Shown: one piece after another, positions 15,912 through 24,163 of the stretch
How the letters are laid out: every line of letters starts with the position of its first letter
Numbering within the stretch: the first letter of the stretch is position 1
Assembly: GCF_030540875.1 (NCBI RefSeq)
Contig: NZ_JAUOEM010000003.1
Span: 620,001-684,000 of the forward strand
DNA length: 64,000 nt
Source: Flavivirga amylovorans
GTDB lineage: Bacteria > Bacteroidota > Bacteroidia > Flavobacteriales > Flavobacteriaceae
Direction: 5' to 3'
Notes under the pieces: generated by a model
Database searches by the model: none
What the model saw: the letters and a program-made list of their open reading frames with translations, nothing else
Told to the model about the DNA's origin: nothing
Made by a program: the position numbers and the translations under genes

Positions 15912-16875
15912 TTATTGTATCTTCTAAAATTTTATAATCTTCTTTTGGTGGTTCAATAACATTTCCAAAAAGCTTTTCTTTCCAATTCGTCCAATTATAC
16001 TTTTTAGAAAGGATGAAAAGTAAAATAGGAAATACTACAAATACTGGAAAAAATATTTCCATGAACCCCATGGTTTCTGGATCTGACATATCCTTAAAAA
16101 TAGAATGTGTTTGAAAAGCAGTCCAATCTGCAGTAACTAAAAGCGCTGTAAACAAATTATTCGCAGCATGAAACCCTAAAGCTAACTCCATACCTTCATC
16201 CATAAGTGTCATGATGCCTAACACCAAGCCTGTACCTATATAATAAACCATGATTACATAGCCTAATTTTTCAACTTCTGGGTTAGCAATATGCAATAAA
16301 CCAAAAACTATCGATGTAGTAAATAATGGTATCCATTTATTTTTTACGATAACACCAATTCCCTGCATTAAATAGCCTCTGAATAAATATTCTTCAAAAC
16401 TTGTCTGTAATGGCACTAATACTATAGCGATAACACTAAGTATTAAAAATGGTACTAATTTGAAGTTAAATACATAATCCTCTGGACTTAAGTAGTAATC
16501 TATTAAAACAAAACTACTTGAAACGATCCCCCAAAGGAAGAAAATAAACCAAAACCGTTTCCAATCTATTTTTTTTCTGGATGTTGTTAAATGCTTAAAT
16601 GATAGCTTATGTAAATGTTTAGTCACCAATAATAAACCAACCAAACCTATAGCAAAAGATATTAACATTAAAAATAAGTTTAGGTTAGGCTCTAAAAGTC
16701 CCATCATAGCTGTTTGGTCTAAATTTGTTATATCACCTCCTTCTTTAAAGGCTTTATATAAAACAGCTATCGTAAAAGGTATCTGCCCCATAACCACTGC
16801 TATAACAACAATTATTGACCCAATTATATATCGCCACCATTCATGTAATCCTTTAAAAGCTTGACTTATATACAT
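15901..16875 (-). CDS. CPBP family intramembrane metalloprotease
   Basis: The product has 324 residues and about eight membrane segments. The CPBP (Abi/CaaX protease) motifs are visible: EEYLFRGYL (EExxxR) near residue 163, FGLLHIANPE (FxxxH) near 192, and FHAANNLF (HxxxN-type) near 238. The substrate is unknown. Members in bacteria act on membrane proteins or in bacteriocin immunity. The gene sits between menC and menE, overlapping menE by 11 bases and separated from menC by 3 bases, so it is cotranscribed with menaquinone genes. A direct role in that pathway is not known. Confidence 0.9.
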   Translation of the reverse strand: MYISQAFKGLHEWWRYIIGSIIVVIAVVMGQIPFTIAVLYKAFKEGGDITNLDQTAMMGLLEPNLNLFLMLISFAIGLVGLLLVTKHLHKLSFKHLTTSRKKIDWKRFWFIFFLWGIVSSSFVLIDYYLSPEDYVFNFKLVPFLILSVIAIVLVPLQTSFEEYLFRGYLMQGIGVIVKNKWIPLFTTSIVFGLLHIANPEVEKLGYVIMVYYIGTGLVLGIMTLMDEGMELALGFHAANNLFTALLVTADWTAFQTHSIFKDMSDPETMGFMEIFFPVFVVFPILLFILSKKYNWTNWKEKLFGNVIEPPKEDYKILEDTISDT

Positions 16876-16878
16876 ATA

Positions 16879-17916
16879 TTATAAATTTATATTCCATTTA
16901 ATACTATTATTATATTGCAAAGTTCCATTTTTCACTTGTAACGGTGCATCAAAATTATTTGTGAACAATCCACCAGTACCAAGCCCTTGGGGAATATTAT
17001 TCTGTTTGCTGTATGTATATTGAGCAATCGCATTTAGCCCGATATTACTTTCTAAAGCGCTGGTAATCCACCACCCTATCTGCTGTTGTTCTGCAATATC
17101 AATCCACTCATTACTTCCTTTGAAACCTCCAACTAAACTTGGTTTTAAAATGATGTATTGTGGATTTATGGTTTGTAGTAATTCCTCCTTATTTGTTACA
17201 GAAAATATACCTATTAATTCTTCATCTAAAGCTATTGGTAATGGTGTATCTATACACAATTGCGTCATAGCTTCAATTTGTCCTTGTTTTATAGGCTGCT
17301 CTATAGAATGTAAATCCAGGTCCGATAATATCTTTAATTTTTCTAAAGCTTCTGAAGGTAAAAAGGCACCATTAGCATCTACTCGCAATTCTATATCGTT
17401 GGATGTAAATTCATTTCTAATGGATTTTATGAGGTTTATTTCTGTTTGAAAATCAATCGCTCCAATTTTCATCTTTATACATGAGAAACCAGCATCTAGC
17501 TTTTCTTTTATTTGCTGTTTCATAAAAGCTTCTGTTCCCATCCAGATTAACCCATTTATTGGAATAGCATCTTTATTTTGAATGAATTTAGACGGGAATA
17601 ATTCAAATCTATTTTGACTTTCTAAAGATTTGAAAGCTGTTTCTAAACCAAATTGAATACTTGGAAACTCAATTAATTCAGATAATAAATCATCAAAATT
17701 ATTATTGATGTTTTTACAAAGCCACTGTAGTTTTTCTTCATAGTCTGGTCTATCATCGGCTGAAAGTCCTCTAAACAACCCACATTCACCAATACCTTGC
17801 TTTTCTTCAGTATTTAAAATAAGAAACCATGTTTCTTTGGTTTTTAAAATACCTCGTGAAGTCCCACTGGCTTGCTTAAAATTTAAAATGTATTTTTTAT
17901 ACGATGCAACTATCAT
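16879..17916 (-). CDS. menC: o-Succinylbenzoate synthase MenC
   Basis: This enolase-superfamily enzyme dehydrates SHCHC to o-succinylbenzoate in menaquinone synthesis. The 345-residue protein shows the superfamily residues: the KMKIG catalytic lysine segment (about 165), metal ligands in DANGAF and SIEQP, and DEELIG, then the C-terminal lysine region LKPSLVGGF. The start codon directly abuts the stop of the upstream hydrolase gene, showing tight coupling. It is fairly divergent, but the men context supports the call. Confidence 0.9.
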   Translation of the reverse strand: MIVASYKKYILNFKQASGTSRGILKTKETWFLILNTEEKQGIGECGLFRGLSADDRPDYEEKLQWLCKNINNNFDDLLSELIEFPSIQFGLETAFKSLESQNRFELFPSKFIQNKDAIPINGLIWMGTEAFMKQQIKEKLDAGFSCIKMKIGAIDFQTEINLIKSIRNEFTSNDIELRVDANGAFLPSEALEKLKILSDLDLHSIEQPIKQGQIEAMTQLCIDTPLPIALDEELIGIFSVTNKEELLQTINPQYIILKPSLVGGFKGSNEWIDIAEQQQIGWWITSALESNIGLNAIAQYTYSKQNNIPQGLGTGGLFTNNFDAPLQVKNGTLQYNNSIKWNINL

Positions 17917-18594
17917 CTAAAGTTCGATAAAATCACCTATTTCAAGAAGCATTAAGTCTTTTTCTTTTTCGAAAAACTTTCGTTTTGCTGCCTCATGATC
18001 AATTTCAATGTAACCAAATGTATCAAAATGATAGCCTAATATTTTATCGCAAGCAACAAAATCACTCGCTAAAATAGCATCATCAATACCCATGGTGAAA
18101 TTATCACCTAAAGGTAAAATAGCTAAATCCAACTTTGTTTGTAGCGGTATAAGTTTCATATCGTAAGTTAAAGCAGTATCTCCAGCTATATAAATGTTTT
18201 TATGTTCCCCTTCAATCACAAAACCTCCGGGCTGCCCTCCATGGCTTCCATCTGGAAATGATGATGTATGAATTGCATTAACGTATTTAACGGTACCAAA
18301 ATCAAAATCCCATTTTCCTCCATAATTCATAGGATGTCCTTCTATTCCTAATTTTTCGTAATGAGTTATAATTTCAAAATTGGAAACAACAACAGCTCCT
18401 GTACGTTTCGCAATAGCTTCAACATCCAGAATATGATCTTGATGTGCATGCGTTACTAAAATATAATCTGCTTTTAATTGCTCTATATTAATATGTGATG
18501 CATTAGGATTTCCTGAAATAAATGGGTCTACAAGTATATCAACATCATTTACCTGTATTCCTAAACTAGCGTGACCATAAAATGTAATTTTCAT
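17917..18594 (-). CDS. UPF0173-type metal-dependent hydrolase (MBL fold)
   Basis: A 225-residue metallo-beta-lactamase-fold hydrolase of the YtkL/UPF0173 group. Metal ligands are in THAHQDHILD (HxHxDH, near residue 49), with further ligands in IAGDTAL (Asp) and the C-terminal GYHFDTFGYIEID. The physiological substrate is unknown. It lies between menA (upstream) and menC (downstream, zero spacing). The same arrangement may suggest a thioesterase-like or housekeeping role in menaquinone synthesis, but this is inference. Confidence 0.88.
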   Translation of the reverse strand: MKITFYGHASLGIQVNDVDILVDPFISGNPNASHINIEQLKADYILVTHAHQDHILDVEAIAKRTGAVVVSNFEIITHYEKLGIEGHPMNYGGKWDFDFGTVKYVNAIHTSSFPDGSHGGQPGGFVIEGEHKNIYIAGDTALTYDMKLIPLQTKLDLAILPLGDNFTMGIDDAILASDFVACDKILGYHFDTFGYIEIDHEAAKRKFFEKEKDLMLLEIGDFIEL

Positions 18595-18636
18595 TATTTT
18601 GTGATATTAATTTAGTAAAAGTAAAATACAAAAAAA

Positions 18637-19539
18637 CTATAACAAATGACCTACTCCCATAAGTATCGCTAAAAAAACAGTTGTTAATGCTAACTTTTTT
18701 AATTCAGGATCTAGCAGTTTAAGGTCTGTATTTTTACGCACTTTTTGAATATGCATTAATAAAGGAATATAAGCTACAATAAAAATTAAATTATATGGCG
18801 ATGTATAATATAGTATTCCAAATATAGCAGATAATATAATAGCAAGACCTATTAATGCATAATGATATATCTTGACATGCTTAATTCCAATCATAACTGC
18901 CAATGTGATCTTATTTGATTTTTTATCAGATATAATATCTCGCATATTATTAAGGTTAAGAACGCCTGCACTTAATAAACCTATGGAACAAGCTGGTAAG
19001 AAAACAACATGATCAATAGTTTTTGCATATAATACATAACAACCAATAACGCTTACTAGACCAAAGAAAATAAATACAAAAACATCACCTAAGCCTCTAT
19101 ATCCATATGCATTACTACCAACAGTATACTTTATAGCACCAACAACGGATGCTATGCCTAGTATAAAAAACAAAAGTGTCAATAAAAAATGCTTAACTCC
19201 AAACGCACAAAAAATGAGTAAAAAGGCTAAACCAATAGATATTAAAACGTTTATCTTAATAGCATTAAACATGTCATCTGGTGATATTTTACCAGATTGT
19301 ATGGCACGTTCTGGACCAATTCTATCATTATTATCGGTTCCCTTAACACCATCTCCATAATCATTAGCTAGATTAGATAATATTTGAAAACTTAAGGTTG
19401 TTAAAATAGCAAGAATCCCTATTCGCCATTGAAAATAACCATTATATTCCGCTAAACAAGATGCTAAAATAATCCCAGATATTGATAACGGTAGCGTACG
19501 CAGACGCATTGTCGAAATCCAAAGAGAGGCTCTATTCAT
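18637..19539 (-). CDS. menA: 1,4-Dihydroxy-2-naphthoate polyprenyltransferase MenA
   Basis: MenA attaches the polyprenyl tail to 1,4-dihydroxy-2-naphthoate in the inner membrane. The 300-residue UbiA-family protein has about eight to nine membrane helices. The first prenyl-diphosphate-binding motif is NDYGDGVKGTDNNDR (about 58-72). The second is the NMRDIISDKKSNK region (about 197-209). Its ATG sits immediately next to the menB stop. The order menB-menA is typical of Flavobacteriaceae. Confidence 0.94.
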   Translation of the reverse strand: MNRASLWISTMRLRTLPLSISGIILASCLAEYNGYFQWRIGILAILTTLSFQILSNLANDYGDGVKGTDNNDRIGPERAIQSGKISPDDMFNAIKINVLISIGLAFLLIFCAFGVKHFLLTLLFFILGIASVVGAIKYTVGSNAYGYRGLGDVFVFIFFGLVSVIGCYVLYAKTIDHVVFLPACSIGLLSAGVLNLNNMRDIISDKKSNKITLAVMIGIKHVKIYHYALIGLAIILSAIFGILYYTSPYNLIFIVAYIPLLMHIQKVRKNTDLKLLDPELKKLALTTVFLAILMGVGHLL

Positions 19540-20379
19540 TTATGGAATCCATTTTTTAACAAAATTAGGCTTACGTTTCTCTAGAAATGCATTTCTACCT
19601 TCTACAGCTTCATCTGTCATGTAAGCTAAACGAGTGGCTTCACCTGCAAATACTTGCTGTCCAACCATGCCATCATCAGTTAAATTCATCGCAAATTTAA
19701 GCATCTTAATTGATGTTGGCGATTTCGCTAATATTTCCTGTGCCCATTCATAAGCTGTTTCTTCTAACTCATCATGAGGTATTACAGCGTTTACCATACC
19801 CATTTCGTAGGCTTCTTGTGCAGAATAATTCCTTCCCAAGAAAAATATTTCCCGCGCTTTTTTCTGTCCAACCATTTTGGCTAAATAAGCAGATCCGTAA
19901 CCACCATCAAAACTCGTTACATCGGCATCAGTTTGTTTAAAAATAGCATGTTCTTTACTTGCTAAGGTTAAATCACAAACCACATGCAAGCTATGGCCAC
20001 CACCTACAGCCCAACCAGGTACAACTGCAATAACAGCTTTTGGCATAAACCTAATTAAACGTTGTACTTCCAATATGTTTAAACGATGATAACCATCTTC
20101 ACCCACGTAACCTTGGTGTCCTCTTGCTTTTTGATCTCCACCACTACAAAAGGAATAAACACCATCTTTGGACGATGGTCCTTCTGCTGATAATAGTACC
20201 ACTCCTATATTTACATCTTCATTAGCATCATAAAAGGCATCATATAATTCGCTGGTTGTTTTTGGTCTGAAAGCATTGCGGACATCTGGTCTGTTAAAAG
20301 CTATACGTGCGACACCATTATACTTTTTATAAGTAATGTCTTCATATTGTTTAACAGTTACCCAATTCTCTTGGTTCAT
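19540..20379 (-). CDS. menB: 1,4-Dihydroxy-2-naphthoyl-CoA synthase MenB
   Basis: This crotonase-fold enzyme closes the second ring of the naphthoate in menaquinone synthesis. I chose the ATG at 20377-20379 (MNQENWVTVKQYED, 279 residues). A TTG six codons upstream is also in frame, but ATG is the more usual start. Oxyanion and active-site segments are FCSGGDQKARG (about 80-90), GWAVGGGHSLHVVCD (about 120-134) and TSFDGGYGSAYL (about 155-166). It is the first visible gene of the leftward men operon. menD and menF are not in the window. Confidence 0.95.
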   Translation of the reverse strand: MNQENWVTVKQYEDITYKKYNGVARIAFNRPDVRNAFRPKTTSELYDAFYDANEDVNIGVVLLSAEGPSSKDGVYSFCSGGDQKARGHQGYVGEDGYHRLNILEVQRLIRFMPKAVIAVVPGWAVGGGHSLHVVCDLTLASKEHAIFKQTDADVTSFDGGYGSAYLAKMVGQKKAREIFFLGRNYSAQEAYEMGMVNAVIPHDELEETAYEWAQEILAKSPTSIKMLKFAMNLTDDGMVGQQVFAGEATRLAYMTDEAVEGRNAFLEKRKPNFVKKWIP

Positions 20380-20433
20380 TTTTATTATTTTAGTCAAAAA
20401 TAAATTTTATTTCATTAAATCACTTACTTCACT

Positions 20434-21546
20434 ATGAAAAATAACTTTTTAGCGTCTGTTTTAATTTTCTTTACGCTCTTAACTTATTCTCAATCGTATG
20501 ATTTTAAAACGATTATAGACCTCGAAGCTACAAATGTTATTAGTCAAGGTAATACAGGAACATGCTGGAGCTTTTCAACATCATCATTTCTTGAAAGTGA
20601 AATAATTCGTCTTACTGGACAGAAAATTGATTTATCTGAAATGTATAATGTCCGTCATACATATCTTAATAAATCATGGAACTATGTTATGCGACAAGGC
20701 AAAGCTCAGTTTAGTCAAGGTGGCCTGGCTCATGATGTTATAAATAGTATTTCAGAACATGGGTTCGTGCCAAACTCTGTATATTCCGGTTTATTAAATG
20801 GAAATGAAAAACACAATCATTCTAAATTAGAAGATACATTAAAAAAAACGTTAGATCTGTATATAAAGGAACCTAAAACTTTTGATTGGAAAAAAAGAAC
20901 TCATGACATTTTAGATACCTTTCTTGGTGAAAATGTTGAAAGTTTTGATTATGAAGGAACTCAATATACACCTTTGTCGTTTATGAAAAAAGTAAAAATT
21001 GATCCAAAAAATTATATTACGCTTACTTCCTTTTCGCACAAACCTAACTACATAAATTTTATACTTAATATTCCTGACAATTTTTCCAATGGCACATTTT
21101 TTAATGTTCCCATAGATGAACTTACTAATATTGTAAACAATGCCTTAGAAAAAGGTTTTACTATTGAATTAGACTGCGATGTTAGCGAAAAAACTTTTTC
21201 GGCGAAACATGGGTTAGCTATTATTCCTGTGGATGGTGTAAATATTGAGAATGCTCTGGTTAATCTATCAAAGGAAAAAGAAGTAACACAAGAATTTAGA
21301 CAACAAGAGTTCGAGAATTATAATACTACAGACGATCATTTAATGCATATCACTGGATTATTAAAAGATCAAAATGGGACAACCTATTATAAAGTCAAAA
21401 ATTCATGGGGAAAAAACTCAAAGAGAGTTAATTATGGAGGGTATATTTATATGAGTGAAGCATATTTTAAATTAAAAACCATATCTATAACCTTACATAA
21501 AAATGCACTTACTAAAAAAATCCTTAAAATATTGAGAAAAGCATAA
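20434..21546 (+). CDS. C1 family cysteine aminopeptidase (PepC/bleomycin hydrolase type)
   Basis: A secreted C1-fold peptidase of 370 residues with an N-terminal signal peptide (about 1-19, ending YSQ). The catalytic triad is clear: Cys in NTGTCWSFSTSSFLESE (about residue 43), His in TTDDHLMHITGL (about 306) and Asn in KVKNSWG (about 327). Related Bacteroidota enzymes are about 400 residues, so this one is slightly short. It probably cuts N-terminal residues from peptides in the periplasm. It is a single gene divergent from menB. Confidence 0.9.
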   Translation: MKNNFLASVLIFFTLLTYSQSYDFKTIIDLEATNVISQGNTGTCWSFSTSSFLESEIIRLTGQKIDLSEMYNVRHTYLNKSWNYVMRQGKAQFSQGGLAHDVINSISEHGFVPNSVYSGLLNGNEKHNHSKLEDTLKKTLDLYIKEPKTFDWKKRTHDILDTFLGENVESFDYEGTQYTPLSFMKKVKIDPKNYITLTSFSHKPNYINFILNIPDNFSNGTFFNVPIDELTNIVNNALEKGFTIELDCDVSEKTFSAKHGLAIIPVDGVNIENALVNLSKEKEVTQEFRQQEFENYNTTDDHLMHITGLLKDQNGTTYYKVKNSWGKNSKRVNYGGYIYMSEAYFKLKTISITLHKNALTKKILKILRKA

Positions 21547-21586
21547 ATAAGTTAAATTAATTTTAGCAGAATGTTAAAAATACAAA

Positions 21587-21604
21587 ATACGTAGATCTAC
21601 GTAT
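21587..21604. promoter_or_regulatory. Perfect 18-bp palindrome ATACGTAGATCTACGTAT
   Basis: The two ATACGTAGA arms are exact reverse complements. The ACGTA half-sites are spaced like a dimer-binding operator. It lies 41 bases after the C1 peptidase stop and 111 bases before the 58-codon frame, so it could control either. No factor can be named from sequence. Confidence 0.5.
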
Positions 21605-21627
21605 ATAATTGTGGCTGTTTTTTTATT

Positions 21628-21643
21628 AATTTTGTACAAAATT
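21628..21643. promoter_or_regulatory. Perfect 16-bp palindrome AATTTTGTACAAAATT
   Basis: The arms AATTTTGT/ACAAAATT are exact reverse complements. It is AT-rich, so chance cannot be excluded. It sits only 2 bases before the next palindrome. Confidence 0.35.
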
Positions 21644-21645
21644 TT

Positions 21646-21663
21646 AATTTAATCGATTAAATT
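21646..21663. promoter_or_regulatory. Perfect 18-bp palindrome AATTTAATCGATTAAATT
   Basis: The arms AATTTAATC/GATTAAATT are exact reverse complements around CG. A related ACGATTA follows at about 21673. It lies 52 bases before the ATG of the 58-codon frame and is a plausible operator for it. Confidence 0.4.
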
Positions 21664-21714
21664 CGTTTTTTAACGATTATTGTTGTATTTTGCCGATTAT
21701 TAATACCCAAAACT

Positions 21715-21891
21715 ATGCTACTTTCAATTACTATTTCCCTCGCAGTACTGGTAATAATTAATTTATTATTGCTAAAATTTAGCTCAAATAAAATTAATAA
21801 AACTGCTAAAACAAACAAAAAACCTGTAGTTATTACACCTCAAATTACCATTGAACGGGAGTCTGAGAGACTTGCTCCAACAGGGAGTTAG
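21715..21891 (+). CDS. Small single-pass membrane protein (58 aa)
   Basis: The ATG at 21715 opens a 58-codon frame. It has a strong hydrophobic segment at about residues 2-19 (LLSITISLAVLVIINLLL), then a basic stretch and the tail TIERESERLAPTGS. From memory, small flavobacterial proteins ending LAPTGS occur near ung, which supports a real gene, but I could not check this. It overlaps the 3' end of ung on the other strand by 47 bases. Three palindromes precede it. The function is unknown. Confidence 0.5.
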   Translation: MLLSITISLAVLVIINLLLLKFSSNKINKTAKTNKKPVVITPQITIERESERLAPTGS

Positions 21892-22510
21892 TTTTACTAA
21901 AGTGTTTATTACCAAACCAATAACCTCTATTAGCACTTAAAGGTGATGGATGCCCTGAAGTTAATATGTTGTGCTTATTTGCATTTATTAGCCTTACTTT
22001 TTGTTTTGCATACCCACCCCAAAGTAAAAATACGATGTTCTCTTTATTTTCACTTATAGTTTTTATAATAGCGTCTGTAAAAGTTTCCCAACCTCTTTTT
22101 TGATGACTTCCAGCTTGATGTGCTCTAACTGTTAGCGTAGCATTCAATAATAATACACCTTGATCTGCCCAGCGCATAAGGTTACCACTTTTTGGATATG
22201 GGATTCCTAAATCTGTTTCTATCTCTTTAAAAATATTAATCAATGATGGAGGATGTGCAATACCATCGTTTACAGAAAAACAGAGTCCGTTCGCTTGTTT
22301 GGGACCATGATATGGGTCTTGACCAATAATAACCACTTTTACATCATTAAAATGGCAATGATTAAAAGCATTAAAAATTTGTTTGCCTGGCGGATAACAA
22401 GTTTGAGATTTATATTCAGTTTTTATAAAACTTACTAAATCTTTAAAATAAGGTTTACCAAACTCTACTTCTAAGTATGGTTTCCAGCTTTCGTGAATAT
22501 CTACATTCAT
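21845..22510 (-). CDS. ung: Uracil-DNA glycosylase, family 1
   Basis: Ung removes uracil from DNA as the first step of base-excision repair. The 221-residue protein is full length. Motif A, GQDPYHGPKQANGLCFSV (about 62-79), holds the catalytic aspartate, and HPSPLSANRG (about 187-196) holds the catalytic histidine. LLLNATLTVRAHQAGSH lies between them. It is next to holA (1 base apart), a common flavobacterial pairing. Its 3' end overlaps a small plus-strand frame. Confidence 0.97.
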   Translation of the reverse strand: MNVDIHESWKPYLEVEFGKPYFKDLVSFIKTEYKSQTCYPPGKQIFNAFNHCHFNDVKVVIIGQDPYHGPKQANGLCFSVNDGIAHPPSLINIFKEIETDLGIPYPKSGNLMRWADQGVLLLNATLTVRAHQAGSHQKRGWETFTDAIIKTISENKENIVFLLWGGYAKQKVRLINANKHNILTSGHPSPLSANRGYWFGNKHFSKTNSLLEQVSQTPVQW

Positions 22511-22511
22511 A

Positions 22512-23519
22512 TTAATTAGATAATATTCTTACTAATAATTCTTTTAGCAAATCGCCTTGCGGAACAGCATTAGCTCCTACGCCTTTACTTTTTACGTCAA
22601 AATCTCTCAATGTTGAAACTACGGCACTTACTTTACGCATTGGATAATGTCTAGCTGCTGCTATATATTCATTCACAAAATAAGGGTTCACTTTTAAAGC
22701 AGAAGCAACGTTTCTTGGGGATTTATCACTTAATCCATGAAAATGAAGTAATTGTGAAAAGAAATTAAACAATAAAGACACGGTGACAACCATTGGGTTA
22801 TCCTTAGGATTCTCAGCAAAATAATTAATAATTCGATACGCTTTTATAGTATCCCTTTCACCAATAGCTTTGCGTAATTCAAAATTGTTATAGTCTTTAC
22901 TAATACCTATATTTTCTTCAATATGCTCTGGCGAAATTTGAGTTCCCTTTGGCAAAATAATTTGAAGTTTTTCAAGTTCATTATTTATTTTACTTAAATC
23001 CGTTCCTAAAAACTCAACTAGCATTTGCGCTGCTTTAGGAGAAATAGAATAGTTTTTAGGGGATAAGACACGGCGAATCCAATCTGCCACCTGATTTTCG
23101 TAAAGTTTTTTGCTTTCGTAAACGATACCTGTTTTTTTCAAGGTTTTATAAAGCGACTTACGTTTATCGATTTTTTTATACTTATAATTTACCACTAAAA
23201 CAGTTGTAGGCTGCGGGTTTTCTGCATAAGATGCTAGTTTTTCAATGGTTCGCGATAAATCTTGAGCTTCTTTAACTATAACGACTTGATAGTCTGCCAT
23301 CATCGGATAACGCTTCGCATTACTAACAATATCTTCAATTGCTATATCCCGACCATACAAAACCATTTGATTAAAACCACGCTCTTCTTCTGCTAGAACA
23401 GTGCTTTCAATAAAATCGGAGATCTTATCAATATAATATGGTTCCTCTCCCATTAAAAAATAAATAGGTTTGAGGTTTTTATTCTTTATATCTGTTACTA
23501 ATTGTTTGACTTCGTCCAA
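22512..23519 (-). CDS. holA: DNA polymerase III subunit delta HolA
   Basis: The delta subunit of the clamp loader opens the beta sliding clamp. The 335-residue protein shows the family features IYFLMGEEPYYIDKI (about 19-33) and the C-terminal GANAVPQGDLLKELL. It starts at TTG (complement of 23517-23519), because an in-frame stop lies two codons upstream and the resulting MDEVKQLVTDI start fits the family. It is coupled to ung downstream. A restriction-like nuclease gene diverges upstream. Confidence 0.93.
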   Translation of the reverse strand: MDEVKQLVTDIKNKNLKPIYFLMGEEPYYIDKISDFIESTVLAEEERGFNQMVLYGRDIAIEDIVSNAKRYPMMADYQVVIVKEAQDLSRTIEKLASYAENPQPTTVLVVNYKYKKIDKRKSLYKTLKKTGIVYESKKLYENQVADWIRRVLSPKNYSISPKAAQMLVEFLGTDLSKINNELEKLQIILPKGTQISPEHIEENIGISKDYNNFELRKAIGERDTIKAYRIINYFAENPKDNPMVVTVSLLFNFFSQLLHFHGLSDKSPRNVASALKVNPYFVNEYIAAARHYPMRKVSAVVSTLRDFDVKSKGVGANAVPQGDLLKELLVRILSN

Positions 23520-23648
23520 ACTATCTTAATTTATGGAATTACAAACTCTAAATTTCAAAGTAAGAATGACAATTTACTGGGATTTAGTGTTTGAATATTG
23601 TGATTTCTGGTTTTGTAACTTAACTTTGAAAAAAATCAGTACGCATTA

Positions 23649-24104
23649 ATGCAAGAGCTTAATTTTCCAAAGTTTTCGTTTCGATTCAAAAATAGCGAAA
23701 ATAAAATTTCTATTTTCGATAGTATTCGCAAAAAATTTGTGATTTTACAACCTGAGGAATGGGTTCGTCAACACTGTGTCCATTATTTAATAAATAACAA
23801 GGGCTATCCTAAATCTTTAATCAATGTTGAAAAAGAACTGATTGTTAATTCTTTAAGGAAACGCTACGACATTGTCGTGTATAATTCCAATGGCAGTATT
23901 CATTTAATAGTAGAATGTAAAGCTCCAAAGATTACTATAAACCAAGATACATTCGATCAAATAGCGCGTTATAATTTAGAGTTAAATGCTACGTATTTAA
24001 TGGTTACCAATGGATTAAATCATTATTATTGCCAAATGGATTTTGAAAATGAACGATATAACTTTTTAAAAGAAATCCCTGACTATAGCAAACAGTCACG
24101 GTGA
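23649..24104 (+). CDS. HsdR N-terminal-domain protein (PD-(D/E)xK fold), orphan
   Basis: The 151-residue protein matches the N-terminal nuclease domain of type I restriction subunit R, but without helicase parts. The catalytic set is D in KRYDIVVYN (about residue 79) and E-x-K in LIVECKAPK (about residues 97-99). No HsdM or HsdS is present, so it is not a restriction system. The same stand-alone gene is common next to holA in Bacteroidota, which suggests a house-keeping repair role. The cellular target is unknown. Confidence 0.85.
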   Translation: MQELNFPKFSFRFKNSENKISIFDSIRKKFVILQPEEWVRQHCVHYLINNKGYPKSLINVEKELIVNSLRKRYDIVVYNSNGSIHLIVECKAPKITINQDTFDQIARYNLELNATYLMVTNGLNHYYCQMDFENERYNFLKEIPDYSKQSR

Positions 24105-24163
24105 ACAGCATCTAGTAAATCTTTAGTAAATAGAAAACTAACGTTTAAACTACATCTTAAAAC

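Larger units (their letters stand above)
21547..21714. promoter_or_regulatory. Leader region with three perfect palindromes
   Basis: Between the peptidase stop and a 58-codon frame lie three perfect palindromes: 21587-21604, 21628-21643 and 21646-21663. They are entered separately. A TATTTTG box lies near 21686-21692. The close packing suggests an operator or structured leader controlling the small gene. No terminator for the peptidase gene is obvious. Confidence 0.4.

Noticed and set aside
20380-20397. TTG start for MenB six codons upstream of the chosen ATG
   Set aside because: The ATG at 20377-20379 gives a natural start. The upstream TTG adds TKIIK without support from the family.
23649-24104. 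Type I restriction system
   Set aside because: Only the HsdR N-terminal nuclease-like domain is present. There is no helicase part, HsdM or HsdS nearby, and the same orphan gene is common next to holA in Bacteroidota.
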